This document shows, in pieces, positions 1 through 8,639 of a DNA stretch of 17,452 nt. The stretch is from Acidobacteriota bacterium. GTDB taxonomy: Bacteria > Acidobacteriota > Terriglobia > Terriglobales > Acidobacteriaceae. The stretch spans positions 1 to 17,452 of the forward strand of contig QIAR01000202.1 in the NCBI GenBank assembly GCA_003225595.1, given 5' to 3'. The notes under the pieces were generated by a model that worked only from the letters and a program-made list of their open reading frames with translations, was not told where the DNA came from and did no database searches. The translations under genes were made by a program, and so were the position numbers. How positions within the stretch are numbered: position 1 is the first letter of the stretch; every line of letters starts with the position of its first letter.

Positions 1-1
1 T

Positions 2-664
2 ATGACCGTATCCCGGTGGGAGCGCGGAGCCCAGGCACCATCGGCAGAGTTTTACATCGAACTGGGCAATCTCGGCGGTAAAGCAGACTGCTGGTTTTTC
101 TGGAGGCACGCCGGGTTGCAGACCGCAGACCTGATGCGTGTATTGCCAAGTCGTTCCCCGAGATATGTGCTTGCCTCTGCATTCGCTCACCTCGACACTG
201 CCATCGCAGGGAGTGGGGGCAAAGGGAAGACTCGGCAAGAGGCGCGACTGGTAGCGATTCCACTCTTGAAAGTCAGTGCGGGCACGCACGGGGAAGAAGG
301 GGACAAGTTGTTAGATTTAAGCGAAGCCCCGGCGGAAGAGATGATTGCGGCTCCCTCCCAATGGTGTCCTAACCCAGCCCACACGAGCTGCCTGCGGGTG
401 AAGGGTCATTCCATGACACCAACGATCCCGGATGACGCTATTGTCGCCGTGGATTCTTCGCAGACCGACCATTCGCAACTGGACAACAAGATCGTGGTCG
501 CTTGGGATGCGAAAAGGGGACTTTCTATTTCGCGGTTCCGGCGCTATCGAGGAGTGGAAGTGCTCGAACCTGAAAACCGGGAATACGAGTCCGTCATTCT
601 GACCGAGAGTCGTGGCTGGCGCATCGTCGGAAAGGTCCTGTGGTGGATCGGGAAAGCGCCTTAA
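2..664 (+). CDS. XRE-family regulator with LexA-like S24 domain, 5'-truncated by the window edge
   Basis: A DNA-binding regulator, cut by the left edge. The first residues (TVSRWERGAQAPS) are the recognition helix and following turn of an XRE helix-turn-helix, so the true start lies upstream and the methionine at base 2 is internal. Residues about 120-218 form a LexA/S24 peptidase fold. The catalytic serine is visible as Ser137 in VKGHSMTPTIPDDAI, and the later EVLEPENREYESV strand matches LexA's VELLPENSEFKPI. In LexA the lysine of the dyad lies in TVKRL; here the aligned stretch is SISRF, giving Ser177 in place of lysine. From family knowledge, loss of that lysine should abolish self-cleavage, so this is probably a non-cleaving repressor or a protein using the fold for dimerisation. 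The region between the two domains (about 25-90) is not recognised. The stop TAA is 361 bases before the next gene, so the two are probably separate units. Family assignment is firm; target genes are unknown. Confidence 0.85.
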   Translation: MTVSRWERGAQAPSAEFYIELGNLGGKADCWFFWRHAGLQTADLMRVLPSRSPRYVLASAFAHLDTAIAGSGGKGKTRQEARLVAIPLLKVSAGTHGEEGDKLLDLSEAPAEEMIAAPSQWCPNPAHTSCLRVKGHSMTPTIPDDAIVAVDSSQTDHSQLDNKIVVAWDAKRGLSISRFRRYRGVEVLEPENREYESVILTESRGWRIVGKVLWWIGKAP

Positions 665-1025
665 CCACGGGAACATGTACGCGCAGCATCCACCCGAGAA
701 ACCCGACCCGCCACGGGAACATTTGGAGTGCCAGCGTGTTTGGCCATACTTTGCTTCTTGGCCCCAGGGGTAACTGTCAGTCGTCCAAGTGTCACTGCTT
801 GCCGCTAAAATTACGGACCAGTCCATAGGACCCTGCGTTAGTTAGTTCGAGTGTTTCTTCGCACTCATCTGACCAGGAGCCGTCGCAGGATTTTACTGAC
901 AACCGCTTTGACCTCACGTCGAACCTCACTAAACTTGTGCACTCCCCGACTTGTAAATCCTCCCTGACCTCTGTTATTGTGGGCGCCCGCAAAAAGAATC
1001 CTGCCTTTCATTCTCGTGGAGGCCT
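665..1025. other. Intergenic region, no gene seen
   Basis: 361 bases with no credible coding sequence; short open frames here lack homology and ribosome sites. It holds a 12-base direct repeat CCACGGGAACAT at 665-676 and 711-722, starting immediately after the regulator's stop codon. The 3' end carries the putative promoter and ribosome site of the molybdenum hydroxylase operon. No clear terminator hairpin is seen after the regulator. Confidence 0.6.
908..935 (+). promoter_or_regulatory. Candidate sigma-70 promoter of the coxSLM-like operon
   Basis: TTGACC (908-913), a 16-base spacer and TAAACT (930-935) form a plausible housekeeping promoter upstream of the small-subunit gene, giving a leader of roughly 85 bases. 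The -35 matches 5 of 6 consensus bases and the -10 matches 4 of 6. Such matches occur by chance, so this is only a candidate. Confidence 0.35.
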
Positions 1026-1523
<498 letters not shown>

Positions 1524-1526
1524 GCC

Positions 1527-3998
1527 ATGGCACGCAACGGAAAACCCAGACGCGCTCCTAGAAGCAACGGAAAGACCAATGGACACGCCAAAGCTGCCCA
1601 CTGGGTGGGCCGCAAACTGAAGCGCAAGGAAGACCCGCGCCTGATCCAGGGCATTACGCATTACACCGATGACCTGAAGCTCCCGCGCATGCTCTATTGC
1701 ACTCTGGTGCGCTCTCCGTATGCACATGCGGAAATCCGCGGCATTCGCACTGATGCGGCTCGCGCGGTTTCGGGCGTAGCCGGCGTTTTCACCGCGGAAG
1801 ATACCGCGAGCCTCGGAATGGTGCCCTGTGCCATCCAGATGCCGGATCTTAAAGTACCAAAGCACCCGGTGCTGGCCACTGATCGTGTACGCTATGTTGG
1901 AGAACCTGTAGCCGCAGTCGTCGCAGACGATTTATACGCGGCCCGGGACGCCGCCGAACTCGTGGAAGTCGATTACGAGCCGCTGCCCGTCGTCACTGAC
2001 ATGCAGAAGGCTCTTAGCAACGACACCCCCTATGTCCACGACGAGTTCCGCTCCAACAAAGCTTTCACTCACACTCTGAAGAACGGCGACATCGCCGCCG
2101 CTTTCAAAAAAGCCGACCGCGTAGTCAAGCAACGCATGCTCAACCAGCGCCTCGCGCCGATCGCGATGGAGACGCGTGCCGTCCTTGCCGAATACCTGCC
2201 CGGGGAACATCGCCTCACCGTCTGGTCTTCCACGCAAATACCGCATCTGCTGCGCACGCAGGTTTCTGTAATGCTGGGACTTCCGGAAACCGCTGTGCGC
2301 GTGATCGCTCCCGAAGTCGGCGGAGGGTTCGGCAGCAAACTGAATGTCTATGCCGAAGAAGGCTTGATTCCGTGGCTCGCGATGAAGCTTGGCCGCCCCG
2401 TGAAGTGGAGCGAAACCCGCCGCGAGAATTTCACCGCCACCATTCATGGCCGGGACACGATCAATGACGTTGAACTCGCGCTCAAGAAAGATGGCACGGT
2501 CCTAGGCCTTCGCGTGCGCATCTTGGCCGATCTCGGCGCTTACCATCAACTCCTGACGCCACTGATTCCGCAGCTCACGGCGCTCATGCTCGCCGGCTGT
2601 TACAAGTTCCCGGCCATCGACATCGAAATCCAAGGTGTCTTCACCAATAAGATGTCCACCGACGCCTACCGCGGCGCTGGCCGCCCCGAGGCCACCTACA
2701 TCGTCGAGCGCATCATGGACATCGCGGCTCACGAGCTCGGCATGGACTCAGCCCAGTTCCGCCTCAAGAATTTCCCGCAGCCGAAAGAGTTTCCGTTCAC
2801 AACCATCACCGGTCTTACTTACGACTCTGCCAAATATCAGGAAAGCCTGAAGAGAGCGCTACAACTCGCCGGCTATGACACTCTGCGGCGTCGCCAGAAA
2901 AACGGATGGAAGCAAGGCAAGTATTACGGCGTCGGTGTTTCGACCTATGTTGAAATCTGCGCCATTGGCCCTTCTGCTGCCACGCCCGCCGGAGGATGGG
3001 AGAGCGGCACCGTGCGCGTTGAGCCAACCGGCAAAGTCACTGTGCTTACCGGCGCATCTCCTCACGGTCAGGGTCAAGAAACTACCTTCGCCCAACTCAT
3101 TGCCGACGAACTCGGGATCGATCCCGAAGATGTCAGCGTGGTTCATGGCGACACCATGGCCGTCCCGTATGGCATCGGCACCTTCGGCAGCCGCGCCACT
3201 GCCGTTGGAGGCACAGCCGCCTACCTGGCCACGCAGAAATTGAAAGCGAAAATGGCAACGCTCGCGGCTCACTTGCTGGGCTCGACACCCGGAGACATTA
3301 CCATTGGTCGCGGCCACCTCACTGCGAAACGGAATAAGAAGTCCATCTCGTTCGGCGAACTCGTCATGGCCGCGTATACCGCCAGGAATATTCCTCCCGG
3401 ATTTGAGCCCGGAATGGAAGCTACGCATTTCTTCGAGCCCTCGAATTTCACCTTCCCCTTCGGTGCGCACATCGCTTCCGTCGAAGTGGACGCCGAGACC
3501 GGCGAGGTGAAAGTTGATAAATATGTTGCAGTCGACGATTGCGGCAACGTCATCAACCCGCTGCTGGTCGATGGCCAGATACAGGGCGGCATCGCTCAAG
3601 GCATCGGCCAGGCCATGTGGGAGGAGCTTATTTACAACGAGGAAGGCCAACTCGTCACCGGTTCGTTGATGGAATACGCTCTACCCAAGGCGCACTTCTT
3701 GCCGGAGTTCACCCTGGACCGTACGGTCACACCGTCGCCGGTGAATCCAATGGGAGTCAAGGGTGTGGGCGAAGCAGGCACAATCGCATCCACCCCGTGC
3801 ATGGTGAACGCCGTCTGTGATGCGCTTTCACCGCTCGGCATTCGTCACATCGAGATGCCACTCAAACCCGAGCGCGTTTGGAGAGCAATCATCCAAGTGC
3901 AGGCGGCACCGAAAGAACCCGAGCCTGCCATAGTGCCAGCTTTGGCGGCAGCCGCTGCTCGCAAGCCGGCGCAGAAAACGGCCAGGAGGCGCGTATGA
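1527..3998 (+). CDS. Molybdenum hydroxylase large (molybdopterin) subunit, form II CoxL-like
   Basis: The catalytic subunit, binding the molybdopterin cytosine dinucleotide cofactor and hydroxylating or oxidising its substrate with water-derived oxygen. It has 823 residues, near CoxL length, and shows the aldehyde oxidase/xanthine dehydrogenase a/b hammerhead start (KRKEDPRLIQG), the GGGFGSK cofactor-binding loop, and the base-catalyst glutamate Glu749 in GVGEAGT. The active-site loop reads AYRGAGR (residues 380-386). True CO dehydrogenases (form I) carry AYxCSFR with the copper-binding cysteine; AYRGAGR marks form II enzymes, whose CO oxidation is doubtful and whose relatives act on aldehydes or aromatic heterocycles. 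Gene order S-L-M also fits form II (form I is M-S-L). The C-terminal 40 residues are Ala/Pro/Lys-rich and look extra. The start follows GAGG at 1517-1520. Its TGA overlaps the next ATG (ATGA, 3995-3998), so translation is coupled. Confidence 0.93.
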   Translation: MARNGKPRRAPRSNGKTNGHAKAAHWVGRKLKRKEDPRLIQGITHYTDDLKLPRMLYCTLVRSPYAHAEIRGIRTDAARAVSGVAGVFTAEDTASLGMVPCAIQMPDLKVPKHPVLATDRVRYVGEPVAAVVADDLYAARDAAELVEVDYEPLPVVTDMQKALSNDTPYVHDEFRSNKAFTHTLKNGDIAAAFKKADRVVKQRMLNQRLAPIAMETRAVLAEYLPGEHRLTVWSSTQIPHLLRTQVSVMLGLPETAVRVIAPEVGGGFGSKLNVYAEEGLIPWLAMKLGRPVKWSETRRENFTATIHGRDTINDVELALKKDGTVLGLRVRILADLGAYHQLLTPLIPQLTALMLAGCYKFPAIDIEIQGVFTNKMSTDAYRGAGRPEATYIVERIMDIAAHELGMDSAQFRLKNFPQPKEFPFTTITGLTYDSAKYQESLKRALQLAGYDTLRRRQKNGWKQGKYYGVGVSTYVEICAIGPSAATPAGGWESGTVRVEPTGKVTVLTGASPHGQGQETTFAQLIADELGIDPEDVSVVHGDTMAVPYGIGTFGSRATAVGGTAAYLATQKLKAKMATLAAHLLGSTPGDITIGRGHLTAKRNKKSISFGELVMAAYTARNIPPGFEPGMEATHFFEPSNFTFPFGAHIASVEVDAETGEVKVDKYVAVDDCGNVINPLLVDGQIQGGIAQGIGQAMWEELIYNEEGQLVTGSLMEYALPKAHFLPEFTLDRTVTPSPVNPMGVKGVGEAGTIASTPCMVNAVCDALSPLGIRHIEMPLKPERVWRAIIQVQAAPKEPEPAIVPALAAAAARKPAQKTARRRV

Positions 3999-4849
3999 TC
4001 CCGGCAAATTTTGATTACGAATCGCCCCGTACCTTGAGCGAAGCGCTCGAACTGCTGGCCTCACGCGAAGACGCCAAGATCCTCGCCGGCGGCCACAGTC
4101 TGCTTCCCGCAATGAAGCTGCGCCTGGCGCAGCCAGCTTTGCTGGTTGATATTGGGCGGATCGGCGGCCTCAGCTACGTTCGCGAATCCGGCGAGCACAT
4201 CCGGATCGGCGCAATGACCACGCACGCCGAGATCGCTTCTTCAAAGGTATTGCAGCGTTTTTCACCGCTGCTGCCGCAGGCGGCCTGCCAAATCGGCGAT
4301 ATGCAGGTCCGCAATTGTGGCACCATCGGCGGTTCACTCGCGCAGGCGCATCCTGCAGCCGACTATCCGGCCGTGGTGCTCGCCCTTGACGCCGAAATCG
4401 TCGTCGCAAGTCGCACAGGAGAACGCGAGATCCCCGCTCGGGAATTCTTCACCGGCATGTTTTCGACAGAGTTGCACCCACACGAGATCATCACTGAAAT
4501 CCGCGTGCCCAGAACCGATGATCAAGGCATCGCCTATAAGAAGCACCATCACCCGGCTTCGGGATACGCCGTGGTCGGCGTCGCTGTGCGTCTGAAACTC
4601 TCAGTCGGGAAGATTGATACTGTCGCGATAGGAATCACCGGCGTCGGGCAAAATGCCTATCGCGCGACCGCCGTCGAAAATGCCTTGCGGGGCAAGCCGG
4701 TCGCGGCAATCCGCGAAGCCACCGCCCATGTTGCCAAGAATGTAGAGGTGCTCAGCGACAACTATGCGTCCTCCGATTATCGCCAACACCTGGCAGCCGT
4801 CCTGACCCGCCGCGCCTTGGAACAGGCCGCCGGCGGACGAGCGAAATGA
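3995..4849 (+). CDS. Molybdenum hydroxylase medium FAD subunit (form II CoxM-like)
   Basis: The flavoprotein subunit that takes electrons from the [2Fe-2S] clusters and passes them to the final acceptor. The start is set at 3995: AGGAGG lies at 3984-3989, 5 bases upstream, and the ATG overlaps the large-subunit stop. A longer in-frame reading from 3878 only adds residues inside the large-subunit gene and is rejected. The 284-residue protein matches CoxM length. FAD-binding motifs are AGGHSLLP (31-38) and TIGGSLAQAHPAAD (110-123), with the CO-dehydrogenase flavoprotein C-terminal domain after about residue 175. It lacks the roughly 40-residue [4Fe-4S] insertion of 4-hydroxybenzoyl-CoA reductase medium subunits, which argues against a reductive dehydroxylase. 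The usual maturation gene (coxD/E/F type) is absent downstream, so cofactor insertion must be supplied from elsewhere. Confidence 0.93.
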   Translation: MIPANFDYESPRTLSEALELLASREDAKILAGGHSLLPAMKLRLAQPALLVDIGRIGGLSYVRESGEHIRIGAMTTHAEIASSKVLQRFSPLLPQAACQIGDMQVRNCGTIGGSLAQAHPAADYPAVVLALDAEIVVASRTGEREIPAREFFTGMFSTELHPHEIITEIRVPRTDDQGIAYKKHHHPASGYAVVGVAVRLKLSVGKIDTVAIGITGVGQNAYRATAVENALRGKPVAAIREATAHVAKNVEVLSDNYASSDYRQHLAAVLTRRALEQAAGGRAK

Positions 4850-4894
4850 GCCTTGGTAGCCGCCCAGGTACTCGCAACCCACGCTCAGCCTGTC

Positions 4895-4900
4895 TACAAT
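4895..4900 (+). promoter_or_regulatory. Possible -10 box before the small membrane protein gene
   Basis: TACAAT at 4895-4900 would place a transcript start near 4907, about 23 bases before the TTG start at 4930. No good -35 hexamer is seen at 16-18 bases, so this may only be an internal secondary promoter in the 80-base gap after the FAD-subunit gene. Confidence 0.2.
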
Positions 4901-4929
4901 GATCGCAGGCTTCATCTCTGAGGACAAAC

Positions 4930-5313
4930 TTGCCCAACTCCAAATCTTCGCCATCCCGCCGCTGGACAGTTATAGCCGCCGGACTCCTCATTGCGGCGCT
5001 GACTCTCGTGGTCACGTACACTAACCGTAGCGCCTTCTTAAGCCCTCTGGCGGTCGTCGTGATCTCAGCCATCGGACTGGCTGCTGTTCTGCTCCAACTG
5101 CGTTTCCGCCGCGACCTCACTAACGCCGTGCACGCCCCGGTATGGCTGAACGTTCTCGGCGTTCTCTTCGCGCTCCCAGCTCTGTTCGCAGATTTCCTCC
5201 GTCTCGGCTCACAATTCTCGGAATTGATGGCTCTGGGCGCGGTGGGATGTTTTGGTATCAGCAGCGTGATCGTCCTCGACGCTATCCGCAAGCACCGCAC
5301 TGTCTCTAAATGA
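4930..5313 (+). CDS. Small multi-pass membrane protein, unknown function
   Basis: A 127-residue hydrophobic protein that I do not recognise. Four likely membrane segments lie at about residues 13-29, 37-55, 71-89 and 95-115, with a basic N-terminus (SPSRRW) and a basic C-terminus (RKHRTVSK), placing both ends in the cytoplasm. It starts at TTG: GAGGA at 4920-4924 sits 5 bases before it, and no ATG in frame fits better. Its stop overlaps the ATG of the CoA ligase by 4 bases (ATGA, 5310-5313), so the two are translated together. The gene lies 80 bases after the FAD-subunit gene. Possible roles are a membrane anchor or electron-acceptor link for the hydroxylase, or an aid to uptake of the aromatic substrate; neither is shown by sequence. 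Confidence 0.7.
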   Translation: MPNSKSSPSRRWTVIAAGLLIAALTLVVTYTNRSAFLSPLAVVVISAIGLAAVLLQLRFRRDLTNAVHAPVWLNVLGVLFALPALFADFLRLGSQFSELMALGAVGCFGISSVIVLDAIRKHRTVSK

Positions 5314-6938
5314 ACGCCGGTGCTCCGATCCCGTTTCCTGATGAATTTAATGCCGCTGCATACTTCATCGACCGCCATGTCCAGGAAGAGCGCAGCGACA
5401 AGATTGCCATCGAGTGTGAAGGCCTCTGCGTTACCTACCGCCAGCTCTATGAGGGGGTCAATCGCGTCGGCAACGGCCTCCGCAAACTCGGGGTGCGCAT
5501 CGAGGAACGCGTCTTTCTTCTGCTGCTGGACACCCCGGAGTTCGCCGCCATCTTCTTCGGCGCGATCAAGATCGGAGCGATCCCCGTCCCGGTAAACACT
5601 TTGCTCAAGCCCGCTGACTACCAGTACATGTTGAATAATTCACGGGCACGCGTGGCGATCGTAAGCGATTCGTTATACCCGCAGCTTCAGGCAATCCCGA
5701 AATCCCGGTTGCACTATCTGGAGCACGTGATCGTCATCCAATCCGAGCGACCGAAAGGCGATCACGATGCGCACAGGTCTGACTCAGACCATCACCATGC
5801 GCCCGGCACACTTTGCTTCAATCAATTCATCGCGGAAAACTCGCCCGAGCTCGATCCGGAGCCAACAAGTAAAGATGACGCCGCCTTCTGGCTCTACTCC
5901 TCCGGCTCAACTGGATTCCCGAAGGCCTGCGTCCACCTCCAACACGACATGGTGGTCTGCGCCGACCGCTATGCCAAGGCCATTCTCAACATGACGGAGC
6001 AGGACCGATGTTTCAGCGTGGCCAAGCTCTTCTTCGCCTACGGACTCGGCAATGCGCTCTACTTTCCGCTAGCCGTGTGCGCGACCAGCATTCTCTGGCC
6101 CGGCCCGCCCAAGCCGCAGTACGTGTTCGAACTGATCGAGTGCCATCGTCCCACACTCTTTTTCTCCGTGCCGTCGAACTACGCAGCACTGCTTGCGCAT
6201 CATCGCGAGGACGGCCGCGAGTTCGATCTCTCGTCAGTCCGCTACGGAGTCTCTGCTGGCGAAGCCTTGCCCGCCGCCATCTTCCACCGCTTCAAAGAAC
6301 GCTTTGGTGTGGAGATCCTGGACGCGATCGGCTCCACCGAAGTCCTGCACATGTTCATCGCGAACCGTCCCGGTGCTGTGCGGCCCGGCTCCAGCGGTCA
6401 GATCATTCCCGGTTATGAAACTAAAATCTTGGATGAAAACGGAGAGCCGGTGAAGGCGGGCGTAATCGGCAACCTGCTGGTCAAAGCTGACTCTACGTGC
6501 GCCTTGTACTGGAACCAGCACGAAAAGACGAAGGATACCCTCGAAGGTCACTGGGTCCGCACTGGGGACAAGTACCGCCAGGATGAAGATGGTTATTTCT
6601 GGTATGCGGGCCGGTCCGATGACATGCTGAAAGTCTCGGGTGTCTGGGTCAGCCCGGTGGAAATTGAAAGCGTTCTAGTCGAACATCCCGCGGTGCAGGA
6701 AGCGGCAGTGGTCGGCAGGAAGGATCGGGATGAACTGATCAAGCCGGTTGCTTGTGTTGTCTTGAGAGATGGCGAAACAGGCACTCCCGAACTCGCCCAA
6801 ACCCTCGAGGAGTTCGTGATGAGCCGCCTGCCCATATTCAAACGTCCGCGGTGGATCGAATTCTTCTCCGAACTTCCGAAAACTGCCACCGGAAAACTCC
6901 AACGTTTCAAGCTGCGCCAGAGATTCGAGCATCTGTGA
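5310..6938 (+). CDS. Benzoate-CoA ligase family protein
   Basis: An ANL-superfamily enzyme that activates an aryl carboxylic acid with ATP to an acyl-adenylate and then to the CoA thioester. The 542-residue protein has the phosphate-binding motif YSSGSTGFPK (196-205), the hinge region GRSDDMLKVSG (434-444), and the catalytic C-terminal lysine Lys529 in KTATGKLQRFK. The stretch GSTEVLHMFIANRPG and the segment KVSGVWVSPVEIE are close to known benzoate- and hydroxybenzoate-CoA ligases and set it apart from general acetyl- or fatty-acyl-CoA synthetases. Length is normal (about 520-545). The ATG overlaps the stop of the small membrane protein gene. With the molybdenum hydroxylase upstream, it suggests that an aryl acid made or met in the same pathway is activated; no ring-reducing or box-type ring-opening genes follow in this window. 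Family is strong, exact substrate open. Confidence 0.9.
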   Translation: MNAGAPIPFPDEFNAAAYFIDRHVQEERSDKIAIECEGLCVTYRQLYEGVNRVGNGLRKLGVRIEERVFLLLLDTPEFAAIFFGAIKIGAIPVPVNTLLKPADYQYMLNNSRARVAIVSDSLYPQLQAIPKSRLHYLEHVIVIQSERPKGDHDAHRSDSDHHHAPGTLCFNQFIAENSPELDPEPTSKDDAAFWLYSSGSTGFPKACVHLQHDMVVCADRYAKAILNMTEQDRCFSVAKLFFAYGLGNALYFPLAVCATSILWPGPPKPQYVFELIECHRPTLFFSVPSNYAALLAHHREDGREFDLSSVRYGVSAGEALPAAIFHRFKERFGVEILDAIGSTEVLHMFIANRPGAVRPGSSGQIIPGYETKILDENGEPVKAGVIGNLLVKADSTCALYWNQHEKTKDTLEGHWVRTGDKYRQDEDGYFWYAGRSDDMLKVSGVWVSPVEIESVLVEHPAVQEAAVVGRKDRDELIKPVACVVLRDGETGTPELAQTLEEFVMSRLPIFKRPRWIEFFSELPKTATGKLQRFKLRQRFEHL

Positions 6939-7072
6939 TCCCCAACCTGAGTATCCTCCGCCACGGAAAGCGTAGGCACAGCCACCCTCGGCTCTCTTCA
7001 CACCCAGTATTTGCAGTAGCCTAGCTTCGTGCTTTTCTACCTTTTAAATCGTCAATCGAATATCGTGAACTT

Positions 7073-7954
7073 TCAGAACTCCACGGCCAACGCCGTCTCC
7101 ACCTCTGTCGGCTGGCCGTTCACTGGATAAGGCTCAAATCGCCACCATCGCACGGCGTCGATTGCAGGCTGCGCCAATTCCTCGGGCCCGCTCACCCGAC
7201 GCATCCCCATCACCGTCCCATCTCTCCCGATCACCACATCCAGTACCACTACGCCCTGCACCTTGGCCTGCCGCGCTGCCTCAGGATACGTTGGTTCGAC
7301 CTTGTGTCGGATTCGCTGCTCCATCATTTTGGCTGGTACCTTGATAGGCACATAGTCAGAAATATCAGCTCGATTAGGAAGTTTCGACTCCAGTTCTTTC
7401 CAGCCCCGCTGCCAATGCCACCAGCCCAAGACTGCCGCCACTGCAAGCACTGCAAGGATGGTTGCAAAAAGCCGCTGGACTTGAAGACTGCGCGGTTGTT
7501 GGTGGGAATCTTCGACGCGCAATGGCTCTGTTGCGACCTCCGGCTGACCCAGATCAGTGCTTTCGCGCGGCGGTTCGCCGATCTTCATTTCCGGCCGGGG
7601 TTCTCCCGTACATCGCGCATAGTAGCGGATCATCCCCTGCTGCTCCACCGTTAGCCCGAGGAACTGCAAGCCACAGCGAAGCCGGTCTTGATACCGCACC
7701 ACGGCGCGCGTCCGCACCGGCACACCTATGTAAGGGAGCTGGAATTCCACGCCAACTGGCTCGTTCGGGAACAGTTCGCCCGCGAGCACCGCCCCGAGTC
7801 CGCCGTCTCCCACATCGAGCGCGCGTCCGGGAACGCTGTCTGGGATACCTGACCGTAACACAGTCACATCGACTGGTATCGCGACCTGGTAGCGAGGAAC
7901 ACTCCTCCGCACCGTGCGCTCACGCGACAGGGCCGGCGCTACTGCCGTACTCAC
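7073..7954 (-). CDS. PilZ domain-TM-TonB C-terminal domain fusion protein
   Basis: A single-pass inner-membrane protein of 293 residues joining a cytoplasmic c-di-GMP sensor to a periplasmic TonB-like arm. The N-terminal PilZ domain (about 16-115) has the c-di-GMP motif RSVPR (Arg17, Arg21) and a second motif DVGDGG (47-52), close to the usual D/NxSxxG but with Gly at the Ser position. One membrane helix lies at 161-179. Residues about 212-291 are a TonB_C domain (PTYPEAARQAKVQGVVVL, then a GRDGTV turn and WWRFEPY). The start is GTG at 7954; a TGA two codons upstream rules out a longer reading, and the ribosome site is weak. In the family, the TonB arm contacts outer-membrane receptors or acts as a periplasmic scaffold. 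No ExbB/ExbD gene is nearby, so energy coupling is uncertain. The gene converges on the CoA ligase gene with a 134-base gap lacking a clear terminator. Confidence 0.85.
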   Translation of the reverse strand: MSTAVAPALSRERTVRRSVPRYQVAIPVDVTVLRSGIPDSVPGRALDVGDGGLGAVLAGELFPNEPVGVEFQLPYIGVPVRTRAVVRYQDRLRCGLQFLGLTVEQQGMIRYYARCTGEPRPEMKIGEPPRESTDLGQPEVATEPLRVEDSHQQPRSLQVQRLFATILAVLAVAAVLGWWHWQRGWKELESKLPNRADISDYVPIKVPAKMMEQRIRHKVEPTYPEAARQAKVQGVVVLDVVIGRDGTVMGMRRVSGPEELAQPAIDAVRWWRFEPYPVNGQPTEVETALAVEF

Positions 7955-8342
7955 CTTTCACCACCCGGATGCAAGTTGGACACCTCCGCTTGTCTCTCCT
8001 GCGCAGGCGCACGAAACGGCGCAAACGTGAAGGTATTTGCGTGAGTATAGCACCCCTTTTTCCAAATTGATCTGGGTGAGTTGCCCCTATTGTTAACAGA
8101 GGTAATGCGGGTCACCGAAGGTTGTGGTACACAAGTCAGCGGATTCGGGTGGCGGAACTTGTGCGGGGCGGGTGCCCGCGCTTCCATGCCGAGCGTCACT
8201 CGACGCGGGCCACTCACATGACTGCAAAGACTACAAGCACCAAAAACATTGCAGCCCGGGATTGCCCCGGGCTATCCACCAAGGATATTCTTGCCCGCCC
8301 TCGCAACACTCAGGGCGGCGATCGTGCGCTCTGCAGCTTCCA
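7955..8342. other. Intergenic region upstream of the PilZ-TonB gene
   Basis: 388 bases without a credible gene. Long plus-strand frames crossing it have no family resemblance and overlap the real minus-strand genes. It contains a -10-like TATACT on the minus strand (8044-8049) that could start the PilZ-TonB message about 85 bases before its GTG; no good -35 is seen. It also contains the hairpin at 8254-8272, which probably ends the small coiled-coil protein message. Confidence 0.5.
8254..8272 (-). terminator. Putative intrinsic terminator of the small coiled-coil gene
   Basis: GCCCGGG (8254-8260), a 5-base loop and CCCGGGC (8266-8272) form a perfect 7-bp GC stem. Read on the minus strand it is followed, after TGCAATG, by a run of five T. 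It lies about 70 bases after the stop of the coiled-coil gene. The T-run is short and offset by several bases, so termination is likely but not certain. Confidence 0.5.
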
Positions 8343-8603
8343 TTACGGCCAGCGCTTTGCCGTGTCCTCCCAGCCTGCGGCGCGCGCCGTTTGGGGTGTT
8401 GCGTTCACCGCCTGCTGCTGGAGACGGATCGGTTGCTGCGGGGATGTGGAGGTCGCCAGGGTCGGCTTACTGGCCACTTCGCCAGTCGCATCTTTACCCT
8501 CATCCGACAGCAGCGGCGCGGCCACCCGCAGCGCCTCAACTTCTTTCTCCAGCCTCGCGAGTTCGAGCTCTTTTTGCCTGAGGACCTCGTAAACATTCTT
8601 CAT
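8343..8603 (-). CDS. Small coiled-coil protein, acidobacterial hypothetical
   Basis: An 86-residue protein, starting MKNVYEVLRQKELELARLEK, with a heptad-like coiled coil over about residues 3-32 and then a low-complexity, Ala/Thr/Gln-rich tail. I recall proteins with this opening from many acidobacterial genomes, always as unknowns. The start chosen is the ATG at 8603: a strong promoter points at it, and AGGTG lies about 7 bases upstream; the longer reading from 8621 adds only six residues without family likeness. No membrane segment or signal peptide is seen. It stands alone between a promoter and a hairpin, so it is probably a single-gene unit. Role unknown; the coiled coil suggests oligomerisation or partner binding. 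Confidence 0.75.
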   Translation of the reverse strand: MKNVYEVLRQKELELARLEKEVEALRVAAPLLSDEGKDATGEVASKPTLATSTSPQQPIRLQQQAVNATPQTARAAGWEDTAKRWP

Positions 8604-8639
8604 ACGTGAGCACCTGTACATGTTTTCAATGGAGTTGGA

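Noticed and set aside
8091..8098. TGTTAACA palindrome upstream of the PilZ-TonB gene
   Set aside because: Only 8 bases and not placed on a convincing promoter; expected by chance.
7462..8592. Long plus-strand open frames opposite the PilZ-TonB and coiled-coil genes
   Set aside because: Arg/Pro/Ser-rich composition typical of antisense frames, no ribosome sites, and they cover recognised minus-strand genes and a hairpin.
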